Below, piece by piece: positions 43,488 through 52,679 of a stretch of 64,000 bases of DNA. The stretch's first letter is position 1, and each line of letters opens with the position of its first letter. The DNA lies in NCBI GenBank assembly GCA_036526135.1, contig DATCZA010000017.1:248001-312000 (forward strand), read 5' to 3'. The position numbers and the translations under genes were made by a program. The stretch is from UBA2965 sp036526135 (GTDB lineage: Bacteria; Pseudomonadota; Gammaproteobacteria; Pseudomonadales; Azotimanducaceae). A model generated the notes under the pieces. It searched no databases and was not told the origin of the DNA. It saw only the letters and a program-made list of their open reading frames with translations.

Positions 43488-45087
43488 GTGGCAGCAACCC
43501 CGAAGCTTCTGGACGTGGGGCTATCGGTCTGATGAGCCCTCGGAGGAGGAGCGCCATCAGGCCGCGGCTCGGGTATCCGAACGGCTTGGCCGGGTGGTCG
43601 AGCCGCCCCCCATCCCGCGGATCGGGGAAATTGCGCTGCGCAAGCCGCGGCTGTCCGTTCCTGCCGGCCTGCGGGGTTGGGTGACCACCGATCATGAGGA
43701 GCGTGTGGTGCACACCCACGGCGGTCACCCGCTCGAGCTGCTCTCTGCCGTGCGAGGAGAGTTCGACGCGCCGCCGGATGCGGTAGCCCATCCGCGCAAC
43801 GAAACAGAACTCGAGGCGACGCTCGCCTGGTGCGACGAGCACGGCCACGCCGCGATTCCCTTTGGGGGCGCCACCTCAGTGGTCTGGGGCGTGCGGGTGC
43901 CCGAGAGCGCGGATGCCGCGGTGACCATCGACATGGATCACTTCCATCAGGTGCTGGAGATAGACGAAGTGTCCCGGGCGGCCCGCATCCAGGCGGGCGT
44001 CCTGGGGCCCGATCTGGAGAACACCCTCCGTCCTCTGGGCCTGACGCTCAGGCATTTCCCCCAGAGCTTTCCCTGGTCCACCGTCGGTGGCTGGGTCGCG
44101 ACCCGTTCCGGCGGGCACTACGCGACCAACCATACCCACATCGACGACTTCGTCGAGAGCGTTCGCATGCTCACCCCGGCCGGATGGTGGGAATCTCGGC
44201 GTCTCCCCGGCAGCGGCGCCGGACCCAGCCCCGATCGCATGGTCATGGGCTCGGAAGGCATTCTAGGCGTCATCTCGGAATGCTGGCTGCGGCTGCAGAA
44301 ACGGCCCGTTTATCGGGCCACGGCGGGCGTGGTGTTCGACAGCTGGGAGGCGGGTGCGGAAGCCGCCAGGCAGATCGTGCAGGCCAAGCTCTGGCCCGCC
44401 AACCTGCGCCTGCTGGATCCGGCTGAGGCTGCCCAGAGCGCGGGCCTCGGCGGCGGCCGGTCCCTGCTCATCGTCGGTTTCGAGTCCGCGGATTTGCCTC
44501 AGGGCGATCTGATGCGCGACGCGTTGGCCATCGCACGGGGAGCGGGCGGCCTGGTGGACGACGATGCGGTCCGCGTGGACGACGGGTCGGGGAAAGCCAC
44601 CGGCAGGGAAGGATCCGTGGGGGCCTGGCGATCGGCCTTCATCGGCGTCAACGCCGGGCTGACCAGCGGGCTCGGTCTGCTCGCGGACACCTTCGAGACG
44701 GCCATCACCTGGGATCGCTGGCCCGAGTTCGACGCGTCGGTTCGCGAAAGGGTGGGTCGGGTGCTCGAGGAGGTGCTCGGGCCGGGAGCGAGGCTCAGTT
44801 GCCGCTTCACCCACGTCTACCCCGACGGCCCCGCTCCCTATTACAGCTTTTCCGGCGTTGCCGGGCTCGGGGCAGAGCACGAGCAATGGCGGGTCATCAA
44901 GGACGAGGCCACGTCTGCGGTGGTGGACGCCGGCGGAACGGTGACGCATCACCACGCCGTAGGGCGCATGCACCGTGCGGGGTGGGAGGATCAGCATCCA
45001 CCTCTCTATGCCCAGGCGCTCAGAGCGATGAAGCGCACCCTGGATCCCAACGGGATCCTCAATCCCGGCGTGCTCATCGACCCTTAG
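43480..45087 (+). CDS. FAD-binding oxidase, alkyl-DHAP synthase (AGPS) family
   Basis: Flavoprotein of 535 residues. FAD_binding_4 domain at about 90-280 (AVAHPRNETELEATL, IPFGGATSVVWG, PWSTVGGWVATRSGGHYA, VMGSEGILGVI) and a C-terminal FAD-oxidase domain with THHHAVGRMH, matching the SHHHGVG motif of alkylglycerone-phosphate synthase. That enzyme swaps the acyl chain of acyl-DHAP for an alkyl ether in ether-lipid synthesis. Many bacterial members are uncharacterised, so the reaction is not proven. ATG with a perfect AAGGAGG six bases upstream (43467-43473). Confidence 0.85.
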   Translation: MAKWQQPRSFWTWGYRSDEPSEEERHQAAARVSERLGRVVEPPPIPRIGEIALRKPRLSVPAGLRGWVTTDHEERVVHTHGGHPLELLSAVRGEFDAPPDAVAHPRNETELEATLAWCDEHGHAAIPFGGATSVVWGVRVPESADAAVTIDMDHFHQVLEIDEVSRAARIQAGVLGPDLENTLRPLGLTLRHFPQSFPWSTVGGWVATRSGGHYATNHTHIDDFVESVRMLTPAGWWESRRLPGSGAGPSPDRMVMGSEGILGVISECWLRLQKRPVYRATAGVVFDSWEAGAEAARQIVQAKLWPANLRLLDPAEAAQSAGLGGGRSLLIVGFESADLPQGDLMRDALAIARGAGGLVDDDAVRVDDGSGKATGREGSVGAWRSAFIGVNAGLTSGLGLLADTFETAITWDRWPEFDASVRERVGRVLEEVLGPGARLSCRFTHVYPDGPAPYYSFSGVAGLGAEHEQWRVIKDEATSAVVDAGGTVTHHHAVGRMHRAGWEDQHPPLYAQALRAMKRTLDPNGILNPGVLIDP

Positions 45088-45187
45088 GACGGCCCACGCC
45101 CGCGACTCGCTCGTCTGCTCCCCTGTTGACGTGGCTTTCACGCGCGGCCGCGCATAGTGGCCGTCCTCTTCGTTCAGGGTGGGGGCG

Positions 45188-46087
45188 ATGCTGGCCACGC
45201 TTTCCAGGCAATTGGATTCCGAACGGGCCATGGTGCGCCGCGGCCGCGGCTTGGACTGGCTGCGCATCTGGCCCTTTATCGGCCTTCACCTGGCCTGCCT
45301 GGCCGTGTTCTGGGTCGGGGTGAGCCCGGTGGCGGTCGTGGTCGCCGTGGCCTGCTACCTGATCCGGATGTTTGCGATCACGGCCTTCTACCATCGTTAC
45401 TTTGCGCACAAGGCGTTTCGCACCTCGCGCGCCTGCCAGTTCGTGTTTGCCGTGCTCGGCGCGGCATCCACCCAGCGGGGACCGCTGTGGTGGGCGGCGC
45501 ACCACCGCCGACATCACATGCACACGGACACCGCGGACGATCCGCACCGCCCACAGGACGGCTTCCTGTGGTCCCACATGGGCTGGTTTCTCTCCGGCGA
45601 GCATTTTCAGACCGACATGGCCCGGGTTCGCGACTGGAGCGTCTTCCCGGAGCTGGTCTGGCTCAACCGGTTCGACACGGTGGTGCCCATCCTGCTCGGC
45701 ACGGCCATGTTCGCTCTGGGATGGGGGCTCGAACGTCTGGCACCCGGCCTCGGCACCAGCGGCTGGCAGATGCTGATCTGGGGTTATTTCATATCTACCG
45801 TCGCGTTGATCCACGCGACCCTGCTGGTGAACTCCCTGGCGCACCGCTCGGGCCGCAGGTGCTTCGACACGCGGGACGAAAGCCGCAACAACTGGATCGT
45901 CGCCGTTCTGACCCTCGGCGAGGGCTGGCACAACAATCATCATCGCTTTGCCGGCGCTGCCCGACAGGGATTCTACTGGTGGCAGCTCGACGTCTCTTTC
46001 TACCTGCTGAAGCTCATGTCCTGGCTCGGCTTGATCTGGGATCTCAAGCCGGTCCCTGGCTCGGTGCTCCGGGAGGGGCGCTCGTGA
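45188..46087 (+). CDS. Membrane fatty acid desaturase (delta-9 type)
   Basis: Di-iron membrane desaturase of 299 residues. The three histidine boxes are HRYFAH (about 70), HHRRHHMH (about 105) and HNNHH (about 250), the stearoyl-CoA/delta-9 pattern, with four membrane helices between. It likely introduces a double bond into acyl chains of CoA or phospholipids. ATG at 45188 is used; GTG at 45179 is possible. The stop overlaps the next gene as GTGA. The 100-bp gap before it holds a TTGACG (45126-45131) but no good -10. Confidence 0.92.
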   Translation: MLATLSRQLDSERAMVRRGRGLDWLRIWPFIGLHLACLAVFWVGVSPVAVVVAVACYLIRMFAITAFYHRYFAHKAFRTSRACQFVFAVLGAASTQRGPLWWAAHHRRHHMHTDTADDPHRPQDGFLWSHMGWFLSGEHFQTDMARVRDWSVFPELVWLNRFDTVVPILLGTAMFALGWGLERLAPGLGTSGWQMLIWGYFISTVALIHATLLVNSLAHRSGRRCFDTRDESRNNWIVAVLTLGEGWHNNHHRFAGAARQGFYWWQLDVSFYLLKLMSWLGLIWDLKPVPGSVLREGRS

Positions 46088-47325
46088 GAATCGCGGTGGT
46101 GGGAGCGGGCGTATCCGGTATCGCCGCCGCCTATCGGCTGCAGCAGGAGGCCGACGTCGTCCTCTTCGAGGGGCAGGGGCGGCTGGGCGGTCACACCGAC
46201 ACCCACGCCGTGCTCGTCGGCGGTGCCACCCACGCCGTGGACTCCGGATTCATCGTGTTCAACCCGGACAATTACCCGCGTTTCTCGTCGTGGCTGGACG
46301 AGCTGGGGGTTGAATCTCAGCCGTCGGACATGTCCTTCGGCGTCTCGAACCAGGCTACCGGCGTCGAGTACGGCAGCCGCGGACTGGGCGCTTTGTTCTG
46401 TCAGCGGCGCAACCTGGTCTCACCCCGGTTCCTGCGCATGCTGGCCGATCTTCGCAGGTTCTACCGTGACGCCGTCGATTATCCCCTGGACGAGTCGCTC
46501 ACCCTCGGCGAGCTGCTCGAACGTCACGGCTACGGCGCCGGGTTCGTCGAGGATCACATCGGGCCCATGTGCGGTGCGCTCTGGTCCGCTGCGCCGGACG
46601 CGGCTCTGGCGATACCGGCCCGCCACGTGATCGCCTTCATGACGCATCACCGCATGCTGCAGCTGGACGGTCGCCCGCAGTGGCGGGTGATCAAGGGCGG
46701 GTCGTCCACCTATCTGCAGGCGTTTCTGGCCCGTTTCAGCGGCGAGGTGCGGCTGGCCGACCCGGTGCAGGCGGTAGCCAGGACGGCGTCGGGCGTGGAC
46801 ATCACCTCGGCGTCGGGAACCGCGCGCTTCGATGCCGTCGTGCTGGCCTGCCACAGCGACGAGGCCCTGGGTCTGCTGGCCGACCCCAGCGAGGCGGAGC
46901 GGGACGTGCTGGGCGCCATCGGCTACCAGCCGAACCGGGTCGTCGTTCACTCCGACGACCGGGTCATGCCCGAGCATCGGCCGGCGTGGTCGAGCTGGAA
47001 CGCCTTGGTCGGGGCCGAGCGCCCCGAGCGTTGCCAGGTGAGCTACTGGATGAACCTGCTCCAGTCATTGCCCGGGCGCGAAAACTTTTTTGTGACGTTG
47101 AACCCGCAGATGCCCCTCAAGCGCGTGTGGAGCGTGCGCGAGTACGCTCACCCGGTGTTCACTCGCCGTGCCCGTGCAGCCCAGCGTCGCAAGGCCGAGA
47201 TCAGCGGCGTTCGCAATACCTGGTTCTGCGGTGCTTACTGGGGCTGGGGCTTTCACGAGGACGGCTTCGTCAGCGGCATGGAGGTTGCCGAAGGCATGCT
47301 TGGGTCTATGGCCGATGCCGCCTGA
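46084..47325 (+). CDS. COG2907-type FAD-dependent amine oxidase-like protein
   Basis: 413-residue flavoprotein with the N-terminal dinucleotide motif VVGAGVSGIAAAYRL, GRLGGHTDTH and a C-terminal FAD segment FCGAYWGWGFHEDGFVSGM. This is the COG2907 group. In Rhodobacter sphaeroides a COG2907 protein with DUF1365 and Cfa-like partners belongs to the singlet-oxygen sigma-E regulon, linked to furan fatty acid synthesis. The GTG start overlaps the desaturase stop. The most likely substrate here is a modified acyl chain; this is inference from context. Confidence 0.87.
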   Translation: MRIAVVGAGVSGIAAAYRLQQEADVVLFEGQGRLGGHTDTHAVLVGGATHAVDSGFIVFNPDNYPRFSSWLDELGVESQPSDMSFGVSNQATGVEYGSRGLGALFCQRRNLVSPRFLRMLADLRRFYRDAVDYPLDESLTLGELLERHGYGAGFVEDHIGPMCGALWSAAPDAALAIPARHVIAFMTHHRMLQLDGRPQWRVIKGGSSTYLQAFLARFSGEVRLADPVQAVARTASGVDITSASGTARFDAVVLACHSDEALGLLADPSEAERDVLGAIGYQPNRVVVHSDDRVMPEHRPAWSSWNALVGAERPERCQVSYWMNLLQSLPGRENFFVTLNPQMPLKRVWSVREYAHPVFTRRARAAQRRKAEISGVRNTWFCGAYWGWGFHEDGFVSGMEVAEGMLGSMADAA

Positions 47326-48073
47326 GCTCCTCCGCGATAGCGTCTGTGAGGGGTGGGTTTACCACCGCCGCGCCGCCCCGGAACACCGTTTCCGGTACCG
47401 CGTCTGGATGCTCTGGCTCGATGTTGCCCGCCTCGGCCAGGGGCCCTTGCGCCTGCTGCGGCGCCGGCTGGGACTGAGCCCGCTCGGGATAGCGCCCAAG
47501 GACTTTCTCGACGGCAGCGACGACCTTCTCGGCGCGGTTCGCGCGCGCCTGGCCAGTCACGGCTACCCGGCGCCGGCCCGGGTGTTTCTGCTCACCCAGC
47601 CCCGCAGCTGGATTTCCGGGTTCAATCCGGTCAGCTTCTACTTCTGCGTGGGCCAAGCAGGGCTTGATTGCATTCTTGCCGAGATCAACAACACGCCCTG
47701 GGATGAACGCCATACCTACGTGCTGGACGCGCGCGGCCAGTCGGGCGAGTTCTCCTTCTCTTTTCCCAAGGCCTTTCACGTCTCGCCTTTCATGCCGATG
47801 GATCTCGAATACCGTTGGCGGTTCGCCATCGAGCCCGAAGCGGTGAAGATCGCCATGGGTCTGTTCAGGGAAGGGGAAGAGACCTTCAACGCCGGGCTGA
47901 GGCTGTCGGTAGTGCCCATGACCCGGCGCCGCCTGCTCCTGGGCATGGCCCGCTATCCGCTGCAGAACGTGGCGACGCTGGCACGAATCTACTGGCAGGC
48001 CCTCCGGCTCTATTCCAAGCGCAGCCGTTTCTATCCGCACCCCGATCGCGCTGAGGAGGCGCCGGCATCATGA
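47315..48073 (+). CDS. DUF1365 family protein (COG3496)
   Basis: 252 residues with the DUF1365 patterns YHRRAAPEHRFRYRVWML at the N-terminus, SGFNPVSFYFC, EINNTPWDERHTYVL and FHVSPFMPMD. The family is nearly always next to a COG2907 oxidase and a Cfa-like methyltransferase, as here, and is thought to act in making modified (methylated or furan) fatty acids. The ATG overlaps the preceding gene by 11 bp and the stop overlaps the next gene as ATGA. No catalytic mechanism is established. Confidence 0.9.
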   Translation: MPPELLRDSVCEGWVYHRRAAPEHRFRYRVWMLWLDVARLGQGPLRLLRRRLGLSPLGIAPKDFLDGSDDLLGAVRARLASHGYPAPARVFLLTQPRSWISGFNPVSFYFCVGQAGLDCILAEINNTPWDERHTYVLDARGQSGEFSFSFPKAFHVSPFMPMDLEYRWRFAIEPEAVKIAMGLFREGEETFNAGLRLSVVPMTRRRLLLGMARYPLQNVATLARIYWQALRLYSKRSRFYPHPDRAEEAPAS

Positions 48074-49323
48074 CCGACAACACCTTGTATGGCGACGGCC
48101 GACGAACCGCGCCCTCGGGCCCGTTTGCCGCGCTGGCTCGCAAGGCGCTGGGCAGGTTGCGAGATGGCACCATCCGGCTGACCGAGGCGGGCCGTACCGA
48201 GGTTTTCGGTTGCGGCGCCCCGGAGGTGCACGTGGAGGTCCGTGATCCGCGTTTCTTCCGGCGCCTGGTCATGGGCGGAAGCGTCGGGGCCGGCGAGTCA
48301 TATATGGACGCGGACTGGTCCTGCGACGATCTGGTGTCTCTGATCAGAATCTTTGCCCGCAACCGCGACGCCCTGGATGTGGTGGATGGCGCCGGCAGCG
48401 TTCTTGTGCGATGGGCCAACCGCTCCAGGCACCTGCTGAGGCGCAACACCCGACGGGGAAGCCGGCGCAACATCGAAGCGCACTATGACCTGAGCAACGA
48501 GTTCTTCGAGACTTTTCTCGACGGCAGGATGATGTACTCGTCGGCCGTGTTCGAGTCGCCGGATGCAACCCTGGAGGAGGCGAGCGAAGCCAAGCTGGAG
48601 CGGCTGTGCCGAAAACTCGAGCTCGGCCCGGAGGATCACCTTCTGGAGATCGGCTCGGGCTGGGGCGGGCTCGCCGTGTACGCGGCAGCGCAGTTCGGCT
48701 GTCGGGTCACCACGGTCACGATTTCCCCCGCTCAGCTCGAAGCCACCCAAGCGCGGGTTCGGGCCGCCGGGCTCCAGGGCCGCGTCAGGGCCGTTCTGTC
48801 GGACTATCGCGATCTGGACGGCTGTTACGACAAGGTGGTATCCGTTGAGATGGTAGAGGCGGTTGGGCACGAGTTCCTCGATCGCTACTTCGAGTCGCTG
48901 TCCGGACTCACCCGACCAGGTGGGCTCATCGCCCTGCAGGCAATCACCATTGCAGACCGGCGGTACCGCGCAGCGCTCGCAGAAGCAGACTTCATCAAGA
49001 AACACATCTTCCCCGGCAGCTTCATTCCCTCGGTCTGCGTGCTGGTGGACGCGGCGGCGCGCCGGACCGACGCGGTGCTGGTCAACCTCGAGGACATCGG
49101 CCTCGACTACGCGCGCACCCTGCGCGCCTGGCGTGAGCGCCTGGAAGCCCGGCGCGGGGAGATTCAGTCGCTGGGCTTCGACGAGCGGTTTCTGCGCATG
49201 TGGCGGTTTTACCTCGCTTATTGCGAAGGCGGGTTCCTGGAGCGGGCCATCAGCGACGTACAGCTTCTTTTCGCAAAGCCCGCGTACCGGGGGCAGCCCT
49301 GGCGGGGTGCCCTCGACGGTTGA
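48070..49323 (+). CDS. Cyclopropane-fatty-acid-synthase-like SAM methyltransferase 1
   Basis: 417 residues of the CFA synthase family (COG2230), acting on unsaturated chains of membrane phospholipids. The N-terminal lipid-binding part is followed by AHYDLSNEFFETFLDG and MMYSSAVF, the SAM-binding LEIGSGWGGLA near 195, and HIFPGSFIPS with residues near the bicarbonate site. The length is a little above E. coli Cfa (382). In the R. sphaeroides pathway the Cfa-like member makes a methylated acyl chain rather than a cyclopropane; either is possible here. Confidence 0.92.
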   Translation: MTDNTLYGDGRRTAPSGPFAALARKALGRLRDGTIRLTEAGRTEVFGCGAPEVHVEVRDPRFFRRLVMGGSVGAGESYMDADWSCDDLVSLIRIFARNRDALDVVDGAGSVLVRWANRSRHLLRRNTRRGSRRNIEAHYDLSNEFFETFLDGRMMYSSAVFESPDATLEEASEAKLERLCRKLELGPEDHLLEIGSGWGGLAVYAAAQFGCRVTTVTISPAQLEATQARVRAAGLQGRVRAVLSDYRDLDGCYDKVVSVEMVEAVGHEFLDRYFESLSGLTRPGGLIALQAITIADRRYRAALAEADFIKKHIFPGSFIPSVCVLVDAAARRTDAVLVNLEDIGLDYARTLRAWRERLEARRGEIQSLGFDERFLRMWRFYLAYCEGGFLERAISDVQLLFAKPAYRGQPWRGALDG

Positions 49324-49356
49324 GGGGGCGGCTCGAATCAACAAGGAGACGGTTTC

Positions 49357-50388
49357 ATGAGCATACTCATCGATCTGGCCGAGGCGCGCCGATTTCCGGA
49401 CGCCCTGGTTCGCGCGGGTATCCGCAGGCTCGTCGCGCAGCGGCTGAAAGACGAGGGGTCGCAAGGCGTCGCCGCTCAGGCGGAGCGACACCAGCGCCTG
49501 CTGCGCGAGCTCCAGGAAAGCCCCGTTGCGCTGGATACGGAGCTGGCCAACGAGCAGCACTACGAGGTCCCCGCCGAGTTCTTTCGTGCGGTGCTTGGAA
49601 AGCACCTCAAGTACAGCAGCTGTTACTGGGAACGCGGCGCTGCCGACCTCGACGAGGCGGAGGCGCACATGCTGGCGCTCTACGGCGAGCGGGCGGAGCT
49701 TGCCGACGGCCAGAGGGTTCTCGATCTGGGCTGCGGCTGGGGTTCCTTCACGCTCTGGGCCGCCGAGCGTTTTCCGGGGAGCCGCTTCACAGCCGTCAGC
49801 AATTCAAATGGCCAGCGCGCCTACATCGAGTCACAGGCGGCCGCTCGCGGGCTGAAAAACGTCGAGGTCATCACGGCCGACGTCAACGATCTGCGGCTGC
49901 CCGGGATCTACGACCGTATCGTATCCATCGAGATGTTCGAGCACATGCGCAACTACGCGTTGCTGCTGAATCGTATCGCCGGCTGGCTTGCGTCCGACGG
50001 AAAGCTGTTCGTCCACATCTTCTGCCACCGCCACCTCCTTTATCCCTACGAGACCGAGGGGGACGGCAACTGGATGGGCCGTTACTTTTTTACCAGCGGG
50101 CTCATGCCGGCAGCGGACACGCTGCTGTTCTTTCAGGACGATCTGCGGTGCGAGCGGCGGTGGAGCGTTTCCGGAGTGAACTACGAGAAAACGGCCCGCG
50201 CCTGGCTGGACAATCTCGATGCCAACGAAAGCCGAGTAGTGCAGGCTCTCGAAGGAACCTACGGGGCTGCCGAGGTCGCCCGATGGGTTCAGCGCTGGCG
50301 CATGTTTTTCATGGCCTGCGAGGAGCTCTTTGCCTATCGTGGCGGCGAGGAGTGGCTCGTGTGCCATTACCGTTTTGCCCCACGCTGA
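49357..50388 (+). CDS. Cyclopropane-fatty-acid-synthase-like SAM methyltransferase 2
   Basis: 343-residue methyltransferase of the same broad family but clearly different from its neighbour. It lacks the long N-terminal lipid domain, has EQHYEVPAEFFRAVLG and YSSCYW, a SAM motif LDLGCGWGSF near 126, and EMFEHMRNYALLL. This resembles the branch that includes plant coclaurine N-methyltransferase-like proteins. A GGAG ribosome binding site precedes the ATG. The substrate is unknown; a second step on the same lipid is plausible. Confidence 0.87.
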   Translation: MSILIDLAEARRFPDALVRAGIRRLVAQRLKDEGSQGVAAQAERHQRLLRELQESPVALDTELANEQHYEVPAEFFRAVLGKHLKYSSCYWERGAADLDEAEAHMLALYGERAELADGQRVLDLGCGWGSFTLWAAERFPGSRFTAVSNSNGQRAYIESQAAARGLKNVEVITADVNDLRLPGIYDRIVSIEMFEHMRNYALLLNRIAGWLASDGKLFVHIFCHRHLLYPYETEGDGNWMGRYFFTSGLMPAADTLLFFQDDLRCERRWSVSGVNYEKTARAWLDNLDANESRVVQALEGTYGAAEVARWVQRWRMFFMACEELFAYRGGEEWLVCHYRFAPR

Positions 50389-50424
50389 CGGGGCGGCGCT
50401 GCGCCCGCCGGAGAACGGGTTGAA

Positions 50425-51720
50425 ATGAAACCCAAGGGAATCAGATCCAAGCTCGTCCGGGCCTTCTTCATTCAGGTGACGATCATCAGCTGCGTCACCC
50501 TGGTGGGCATAGCCGTGGCGTACAACATCATCTACGGCGTCATGCTCCGGGAAGCCCTCAACGACGAGGCCGCGCACTTCTGGAGCCGTTACGAATCGGA
50601 TCCGAGTCACAGCCTGCCGGACGTATACAACCTGCAGGGTTTCATGGCCGTGGACGGGGACTTCTCGGGCGTGCCGGAGCAATACCGGGGCCTCGCTCCG
50701 GTGGGCTTCAGCCGGCAGCCATACGAGGACGCCCAGGCACTGGTGCACGTATCGGAACGTGACGGCGAGCGGCTCTTTCTGGTGTTCGAGTACGATCAGG
50801 TGTCCGCCCTGGCCTTTTTCTTCGGCATCGTCCCGCTCGCGTTGGTCCTGTTGCTGATTTACGGCACGTCCTTCGTCACCTACCGACTCTCCCAGCGGGC
50901 GGTGTCACCCATCGTGCGCCTGGCGGCCTATCTGGAGGACTTCGACTTCAATGCCAATCTCGAGATCAGTCGCGACCTCGAACCGCTGCGCGCCCATGCC
51001 GACGCGGAGGTCGTGAGCATGATTCAGGCGGTGGAGCATTTCACCACCCGGCTGGCAGCCTTCGTCGAACGTGAGCGGATTTTTACCCGCGACGCCGGCC
51101 ACGAGCTGCGCACGCCGGTGGCGATATTCAAAGGCAGCCTGGATCTGCTCGAGCAGAGCGGGGATCGACCGGCTCACGAGCACAAGGCGCTTGCCCGAAT
51201 GAGACGCACGGTCTCGGACATGGAATCGCTGCTGGAGACCCTGCTGCTGCTGGCCAGAGAGGAGCAGGTAGAGATGCCTCGGGAGGACGTGAGCGTCAAC
51301 GCCCTGGTGGCGGGCCAGCTCGAGCTGCTGCAGCCCATGGCCGAGCGCGCCGAGAACAGCCTGGCGCTGCACGAGCGCGCTGAGCTGCGCGTGCGCGCCC
51401 CGGAGAAAGTGCTCGAGATCGTGCTTGGCAACCTGATCCGAAACGCCATCAACTACACCCACGGCGGCCGCGTCGATGTGACGGTAACCGACCGCTCCGT
51501 CCAGGTGGGCGACACGGGCGTCGGGATGTCGGGTGAGGAGTTGCAGAACGCGTTCGAGCCGTTCTACCGGGTGGACGAGAGCAGAGGGGCGATCCGAGGC
51601 CACGGCCTGGGCCTAGCCATCGTGAAGCGGTTGGCCCACCAGGCCGGCTGGAGCATCTCGGCCCACAGCAAGCCTGGTGAAGGGACCCGGGTAGAAGTGG
51701 CCTTCTTCCCCGACGACTAG
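50425..51720 (+). CDS. Two-component sensor histidine kinase
   Basis: Inner-membrane sensor of 431 residues. Two helices (about 12-38 and 130-155) flank a periplasmic sensing region of about 90 residues with no recognised fold. Then follow the H-box RDAGHELRTP (phospho-His), N-box NLIRNAINYT, G1 VGDTGVGM and G2 GHGLGLAIVK. All catalytic boxes are intact. It closes the plus-strand lipid cluster. No response regulator is adjacent on this strand; the OmpR-type regulator at 52.8-53.5 kb is the likely partner. Confidence 0.94.
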   Translation: MKPKGIRSKLVRAFFIQVTIISCVTLVGIAVAYNIIYGVMLREALNDEAAHFWSRYESDPSHSLPDVYNLQGFMAVDGDFSGVPEQYRGLAPVGFSRQPYEDAQALVHVSERDGERLFLVFEYDQVSALAFFFGIVPLALVLLLIYGTSFVTYRLSQRAVSPIVRLAAYLEDFDFNANLEISRDLEPLRAHADAEVVSMIQAVEHFTTRLAAFVERERIFTRDAGHELRTPVAIFKGSLDLLEQSGDRPAHEHKALARMRRTVSDMESLLETLLLLAREEQVEMPREDVSVNALVAGQLELLQPMAERAENSLALHERAELRVRAPEKVLEIVLGNLIRNAINYTHGGRVDVTVTDRSVQVGDTGVGMSGEELQNAFEPFYRVDESRGAIRGHGLGLAIVKRLAHQAGWSISAHSKPGEGTRVEVAFFPDD

Positions 51721-51721
51721 G

Positions 51722-52672
51722 TCAGGGGATGGGCAGGTAGCCGCCGTCGATGCCTTTGGTGACGATGCTCACCGCGTCGTGGGGGTGAAGGCTTTCGTGG
51801 TGCTCGACGCGCAGCCAGAAGTCATTGAAGGACGAATCGTCGTTGAGCGCGGCCTGCAGCTTGCGCGCGGCATCTTCGCAGAACATCAGATTCTGACCGT
51901 TGCGCAGGGCGAATTCCTGCTCGTCCTGGCGTTTCACGGCGGCCTGAACCGGCGTGCCGATGGCGGTCTCCAGCGTGTCGATGAGGGCCGCGATGGGGAG
52001 CTCGGTCACGTCGTCGGCCAGCTGGGTGATGACCTTTGCCACGCTCCTCTGGCTGTGAGGCGTGGCGACGATGCCCTGCTCCGTGCCGAGCCACTCGTTG
52101 ACGTCGGCGAAGTCGATGGGCCGGCCGCTGTCGAAGCGGTCGGCAAACGCCTGCTGGATCAGCTGCCTGGCCAGCGCGGCCGAGCAAGGGCAGGTGCTCG
52201 AGTAGAGAATCTCCACCCCCAGCTCCAGGGTCATCTTGCCGTCGGCCAGGGTGCCCTTCACGGTGATGGGGTAGGAGCTCCAGCCGGCATTGTCCGAAAG
52301 CAGCGCCATCTGGCGCAGCTCGTACTCGAAGTCGAACTGCACGAACGCCCGGCTGCTCAGGTCGAGATGAGAGCTGTGCATGGAGCCGAGCAGCATTTTC
52401 AGCCCCGCGACGGACAGGGGACGGGTGCGGGCGTGCTCGTCGAGCAGAAGATACAGCCGGGACATGTGGATGCCCTTGGCATGGGGGTCGTTCAGGTCCA
52501 CGTACACCTGGACCCTGGCCTGAACGCGTTGGTTGACGTTGCCGGCCCGGATCAGGATGGGCTGATGGATGTCGCTCATTCCCACCCAGTCCAGGGTGCC
52601 TTGCGGCTTGGCATGGGGTCGTCCGGCGATGTCGGGCATGGAGGCCAGCTCGACGGGCTTTGGTGTGCTCAT
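51722..52672 (-). CDS. folE2: GTP cyclohydrolase IB (FolE2)
   Basis: Converts GTP to 7,8-dihydroneopterin triphosphate for folate and other pterins, using Mn or Fe instead of the Zn of FolE. The 316 residues have the family pattern STCPCSAALARQ with the metal-binding Cys, PHSQRS, and FCEDAARKLQ. It sits between the sensor kinase (convergent, 1 bp apart) and the response regulator (same strand, 79 bp upstream). Its ribosome binding site GAGGGG lies in a hairpin, listed separately. Confidence 0.96.
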   Translation of the reverse strand: MSTPKPVELASMPDIAGRPHAKPQGTLDWVGMSDIHQPILIRAGNVNQRVQARVQVYVDLNDPHAKGIHMSRLYLLLDEHARTRPLSVAGLKMLLGSMHSSHLDLSSRAFVQFDFEYELRQMALLSDNAGWSSYPITVKGTLADGKMTLELGVEILYSSTCPCSAALARQLIQQAFADRFDSGRPIDFADVNEWLGTEQGIVATPHSQRSVAKVITQLADDVTELPIAALIDTLETAIGTPVQAAVKRQDEQEFALRNGQNLMFCEDAARKLQAALNDDSSFNDFWLRVEHHESLHPHDAVSIVTKGIDGGYLPIP

Positions 52673-52679
52673 GGGTTAT

